NCBI RefSeq assembly: GCF_900115365.1
Contig: NZ_FOWD01000004.1
Location: 153,308-217,307 of the forward strand
Length of the DNA: 64,000 nucleotides
Reading direction: 5' to 3'
DNA from: Anaerocolumna aminovalerica
GTDB taxonomy: Bacteria > Bacillota > Clostridia > Lachnospirales > Lachnospiraceae
The notes beneath the pieces were generated by a model. The model saw only the letters and a list, made by a program, of their open reading frames with translations. It was not told the origin of the DNA and searched no databases. The position numbers and the translations under genes are program-made. Shown here in pieces: positions 63,837 to 64,000 of this stretch. The stretch's first letter is position 1. The number at the start of each line of letters is the position of its first letter.

Positions 63837-64000
63837 TGCACGTACGCTTTGCCCTGAAGTTTGTGAAGAACTCAGAAAGTGCTAACTAAGCTTTATAATG
63901 ACTCTATTTATATTGTTCAAGGATAACAGGGTGTATAGGATTGATTTTGCTACCTTACCCTGTCGGCCGGATTACGCAAAATCAATCCTATACACCCTGT
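63837..64000. repeat. Long palindromic repeat, copy C (cut by the window edge)
   Basis: Same orientation as copy A. Left stem 63921-63950, a 25-nt loop identical to copy A, right stem from 63976 to the edge. Three bases of the stem differ from copy A, and each is matched by its partner in the opposite arm. It lies right after the H-NOX gene stop. Confidence 0.85.

Overview
The window is A+T-rich DNA from an anaerobic, endospore-forming, motile Firmicute. It is most likely a clostridium of the Lachnospiraceae type. The evidence is a split sporulation sigma factor (SigK), pyruvate:ferredoxin oxidoreductase, Lpl/Ytc-type sugar transporters, YesM/YesN regulators, a DUF4491 protein, GGAGG ribosome sites, and class I promoters of the TTGACA-N17-TATAAT kind. 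No rRNA, tRNA, CRISPR array or IS transposase was found.

Layout. 0.2-7.1 kb: a polyamine cluster (speD, speA, speE, speB, carboxynorspermidine dehydrogenase, nspC) that encodes two different routes to spermidine. 7.17-8.04 kb: two inverted copies of a ~265-bp palindromic repeat; a third copy runs off the right end of the window. 8.17-17.66 kb: the centrepiece, a sigK gene cut in two by an 8,872-bp skin-like element. The element carries a dipeptide/oligopeptide ABC transporter, a C39-like cysteine peptidase, an araB remnant, a 66-residue protein that may be the directionality factor, and a large serine recombinase. Recombining the two AATG cores restores an in-frame 208-residue SigK. The excised circle would carry an attP with inverted AATTACCGCCAA / TTGGCGGTAATT arms.

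18.1-30.7 kb: GtrA-like protein, an AraC-controlled sugar importer without its own ATPase, a small HTH protein, an ABC-F ATPase, a GGDEF-EAL protein, a GNAT and a probable spore-surface small protein. 30.9-34.4 kb: PFOR. 34.9-44.7 kb: a GntR/ABC module, then an ECF-type importer, AraC regulator and two half-size ABC transporters that resemble metallophore uptake clusters. 44.8-48.0 kb: DUF4491, then a peroxide-stress operon (glutathione peroxidase, OhrR-like regulator, cupin) with an OhrR-box-like operator, then a DUF2156 protein. 48.1-52.8 kb: a YesN/YesM two-component system divergent from a secreted flavinylated reductase. 53.0-59.8 kb: P-loop kinase-like protein, gene debris, drug-type ABC exporter with AraC/GyrI regulator, and a BlaI/BlaR1 pair. 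60.0-63.8 kb: asparagine synthetase and an H-NOX chemoreceptor with the residues of an O2-binding H-NOX.

Most calls rest on motifs read by eye; no database search was run. The sigK/skin reconstruction, the palindromic repeat family and the H-NOX residue match are read directly from the sequence and are the strongest points.
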